From: Planctomycetota bacterium
GTDB taxonomy: Bacteria; Planctomycetota; UBA1135; UBA2386
Direction of reading: 5' to 3'
Assembly: GCA_016235155.1 (NCBI GenBank)
Contig: JACRLW010000008.1
Coordinates: 1 to 39,546, forward strand
Length of the DNA: 39,546 bases
This document shows, one piece after another, positions 37,697 to 39,546 of the stretch. A program made the translations under genes and the position numbers. A model generated the notes under the pieces. It saw only the letters and a program-made list of their open reading frames with translations, was not told where the DNA came from and searched no databases. How positions within the stretch are numbered: position 1 is the first letter of the stretch; the number at the start of each line of letters is the position of its first letter.

Positions 37697-39546
37697 CACT
37701 TGCGCTCCTCCTTGGGCGGGGCCGGTTCTTCGCCGCCGCCGAGGGCCGACTCCAACTGGGACTTGAGCTGCAGGAACAACGCGGTGATCGCCGTGTGCTG
37801 CCACGCGAGGCGTTCGGCCATCGCGGCGTCGGTCGCGGTGAGTCCGTCGCCGCCGGCCGCCGTGAAGAGGCGTGCGAGGTCCTTGGTGCGCGCGAGCATC
37901 TCCTCCTCCATCTGCTTGAGCATGATCGCCTCCGAGAGGATCGGGACGAGGCGCTCGCGTTGCGGGCCGAACTGGTTGTCCTGGTCCTGCTGCTGCTGGT
38001 CCTGCTGCTCCTGGCGGCGGCGCGCCTCTTCGCGACGGCGCTGCCGCTCGGACTCGAGCGCCGCGATCAGGCGCTCGGTGCGCTCTTCGACTTCGCGCTG
38101 GAGGATCTGCGAGTACTCCGAAGGATCGGGATCGCGTCCGGAGAGCCGTTCGGCGACGTCGAGCAGGTCGCGCTCGTTCACCTGGATCACGTGTCCGAAG
38201 ACCAGCGTGCCCTCCTGAGCGAGTGCCTCGTGCACGAAGCGCAGCTTGCCGGCGAGTTCGCGTTCGCTCTCGCCGAGGCGGTTGAGGTTGCGCCGCATCG
38301 GGCGCGTCATCGTCGCGCCGCCCGCGATGGCCGAGCCGATCTCCGCGGTCTCCGTCGTGATCGGCTTCTGCTCCTCGAGGAAGCGGGCCAGTTCCTCGCC
38401 GATCTTGAAGAGCAGTTCCTCCTGCCGGAGGTCCTGGTAGCGGTCGCGCTCCTTCTCGAGCTGCTTGGCCGTCTCCTCCAGCTTCTGCTGGGTCTGCTCC
38501 TGCTCCTGCTCGGCGCGGTCGGACTCGCCGTCGCGCATCGCGTCGCGCGCGCGCTCGGAGCTCTGCTGAGCCTGCTGGGCCGATTGCTTGGCGCGCTGGT
38601 TCTCGCGCTCTTGCAGCAGCTCCTTCAGGCGCGCGATCTCGTCCTCGAGCTCCTTCTGGCGCTGCTCGACCTCGTCCATCTTCTGCTGCTCCGCCGCGCT
38701 CGGCGGGCGGTTGCGCTCGAGACCGTCGGCCGCGCGCTCGGTGGCGTCGGCCGCGCGCTCCTGCTGGTTCGCGGCGCGCGCCTGCGCGCCTTCGCCGAGC
38801 TCTTGCTTCGCCTGGTCGAGCGCCTGGCGCGCTTCGTCGAGCGAGTTCTTGGCGGCGTCGCGCTGTTCGGACGACAGATCCCCGCGCTCGGCCGCCTGTT
38901 CGACGGCGCGCTGCGCGGCGTCGGCGCGCTGCTTCAGCGCCTCGTTGCGCTCGCCCGCCGCCTGCATCGATCCTTCGCGCCCTTCGTTCGCGGAGTCCAG
39001 CGCGGAGCGCAGCGCATCGCGCGCCTGTTCGAGCGAGCTTCGCGATTGCTGCATGCCCTGTTCGGTCGCTCGAGCCGCGTCCGGGTCGGCGGACTCCGCG
39101 GCGCGCTCGGCGGAGTCCCCCGTCTCGCGCAGGGCGTCGGCGGCCTTCTCGAGCGCGTCGGTCGCGGTCTGCTCTGGCGACGCTTCCTGCACGTCGACGG
39201 CCTTCTGCAACGCTTCGCGCGTCCGCTGCGCCGATTCGGCCATCTCTCGCGCGCGGTGCGCGGCGTCGGGATTCGCCTGCTCCAACGCGGACTTCGCCTC
39301 CGCTGCGTGACGCGCCGCCTGCGCGGAGTCGGACCGCGCACGGTCCTCCTTGCCCTCGCTGGATGCGGCCGCGGCCGCGTCGAGCGCCTCGGCGCTGCGC
39401 TCGAGCGAGCGTGCGGCGGCCTCGTTGCGGCTTGGCTGGCTCGGATCCCCCGAGCGCTCCTGGGCATCCGCGTTGCGCGCCGCGTCCGCCGCGGCGCGGG
39501 CTTCCTGCGCCGCCTTCGTCTGGTCCTCTGCGGCGGTCGCGCGCGC
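37696..39546 (-). CDS. Large coiled-coil protein, 5' partial
   Basis: The frame is open to the window edge; the first possible internal start (TTG 39285) is not the true start. 616 residues are visible, mostly Ala/Glu/Gln/Arg heptads (KELEDEIARLKELLQEREN; LEETAKQLEKERDRYQDLRQ), then a less repetitive region (FKIGEELARFLEEQKPITTE; FVHEALAQEGTLVFGHVIQV; RLVPILSEAIMLKQMEEEML) and a charged tail. It resembles the very large membrane coiled-coil proteins of planctomycete BatA/VWA clusters, with a possible DUF4175-like relation, which I cannot confirm. It is coupled to the Gln-rich protein by a TGATG overlap. Confidence 0.8.
   Translation of the reverse strand, partial: ARATAAEDQTKAAQEARAAADAARNADAQERSGDPSQPSRNEAAARSLERSAEALDAAAAASSEGKEDRARSDSAQAARHAAEAKSALEQANPDAAHRAREMAESAQRTREALQKAVDVQEASPEQTATDALEKAADALRETGDSAERAAESADPDAARATEQGMQQSRSSLEQARDALRSALDSANEGREGSMQAAGERNEALKQRADAAQRAVEQAAERGDLSSEQRDAAKNSLDEARQALDQAKQELGEGAQARAANQQERAADATERAADGLERNRPPSAAEQQKMDEVEQRQKELEDEIARLKELLQERENQRAKQSAQQAQQSSERARDAMRDGESDRAEQEQEQTQQKLEETAKQLEKERDRYQDLRQEELLFKIGEELARFLEEQKPITTETAEIGSAIAGGATMTRPMRRNLNRLGESERELAGKLRFVHEALAQEGTLVFGHVIQVNERDLLDVAERLSGRDPDPSEYSQILQREVEERTERLIAALESERQRRREEARRRQEQQDQQQQDQDNQFGPQRERLVPILSEAIMLKQMEEEMLARTKDLARLFTAAGGDGLTATDAAMAERLAWQHTAITALFLQLKSQLESALGGGEEPAPPKEERK

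Overview
The window is about 70% GC (by eye), gene-dense, and reads as a chromosomal piece of a Planctomycetota bacterium, probably one of the GC-rich lineages outside the classical Planctomycetia. The pointers are a TPR/FG-GAP/UnbV protein, an ECF sigma factor paired with a transmembrane Ser/Thr kinase, a second kinase carrying PDZ and formylglycine-generating-enzyme-like domains, several secreted proteins ending in a shared style of C-terminal beta domain, and a pair of Gln-rich coiled-coil proteins. This assignment is from gene content only. There is no phage, integrase, intact insertion sequence or CRISPR array.

Layout. 1-6.7 kb: the end of a bacterial PH-domain membrane protein, a TPR protein, a metal-dependent amidohydrolase (minus), a lipoprotein and an NHL-type propeller protein whose 5' ends overlap, then an APC permease coupled to a VOC protein. 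6.8-11.5 kb: a tRNA-Met(CAU), then a tightly coupled run of a possible 33-aa leader peptide, a nitrilase-superfamily amidase and a TPR lipoprotein that runs out of frame into an FG-GAP/UnbV protein. 11.6-16.7 kb: a hybrid histidine kinase whose sensor has a CxxCH haem motif, and a tetrahaem-type secreted cytochrome. 16.8-23 kb (minus): an SMP-30 lactonase-like protein, a DUF4143 protein that has lost its AAA ATPase core, and a four-gene GntR-ATPase-permease-permease operon in which both permeases carry large soluble C-terminal domains. 23.1-25.2 kb: two unknown secreted or membrane proteins and an orphan ModA-like lipoprotein. 25.2-30.7 kb: an FG-GAP protein, a sigma factor and kinase pair, an aminotransferase, and a decayed antitoxin-like/nucleotidyltransferase pair. 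30.7-39.5 kb: the large kinase, an esterase, a tandem 159-bp structured repeat, a secreted propeller-like protein, and the two coiled-coil proteins, the second of which runs off the window.

The most unusual signals are: (i) a TAnnnT hexamer placed 6-8 nt before the start codon of several unlinked genes, which predicts leaderless mRNAs; (ii) the tandem 159-bp element with three hairpins per unit; (iii) a 50-bp copy of the sigma-factor promoter and first codons embedded in the neighbouring FG-GAP gene; (iv) two defence/toxin-type genes that appear collapsed by in-frame internal deletions; (v) palindromes at or near gene starts, including one immediately upstream of the GntR gene; (vi) a frameshift dividing the TPR-FG-GAP gene. 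Functions below are inferred from motifs read by eye; no database search was run.
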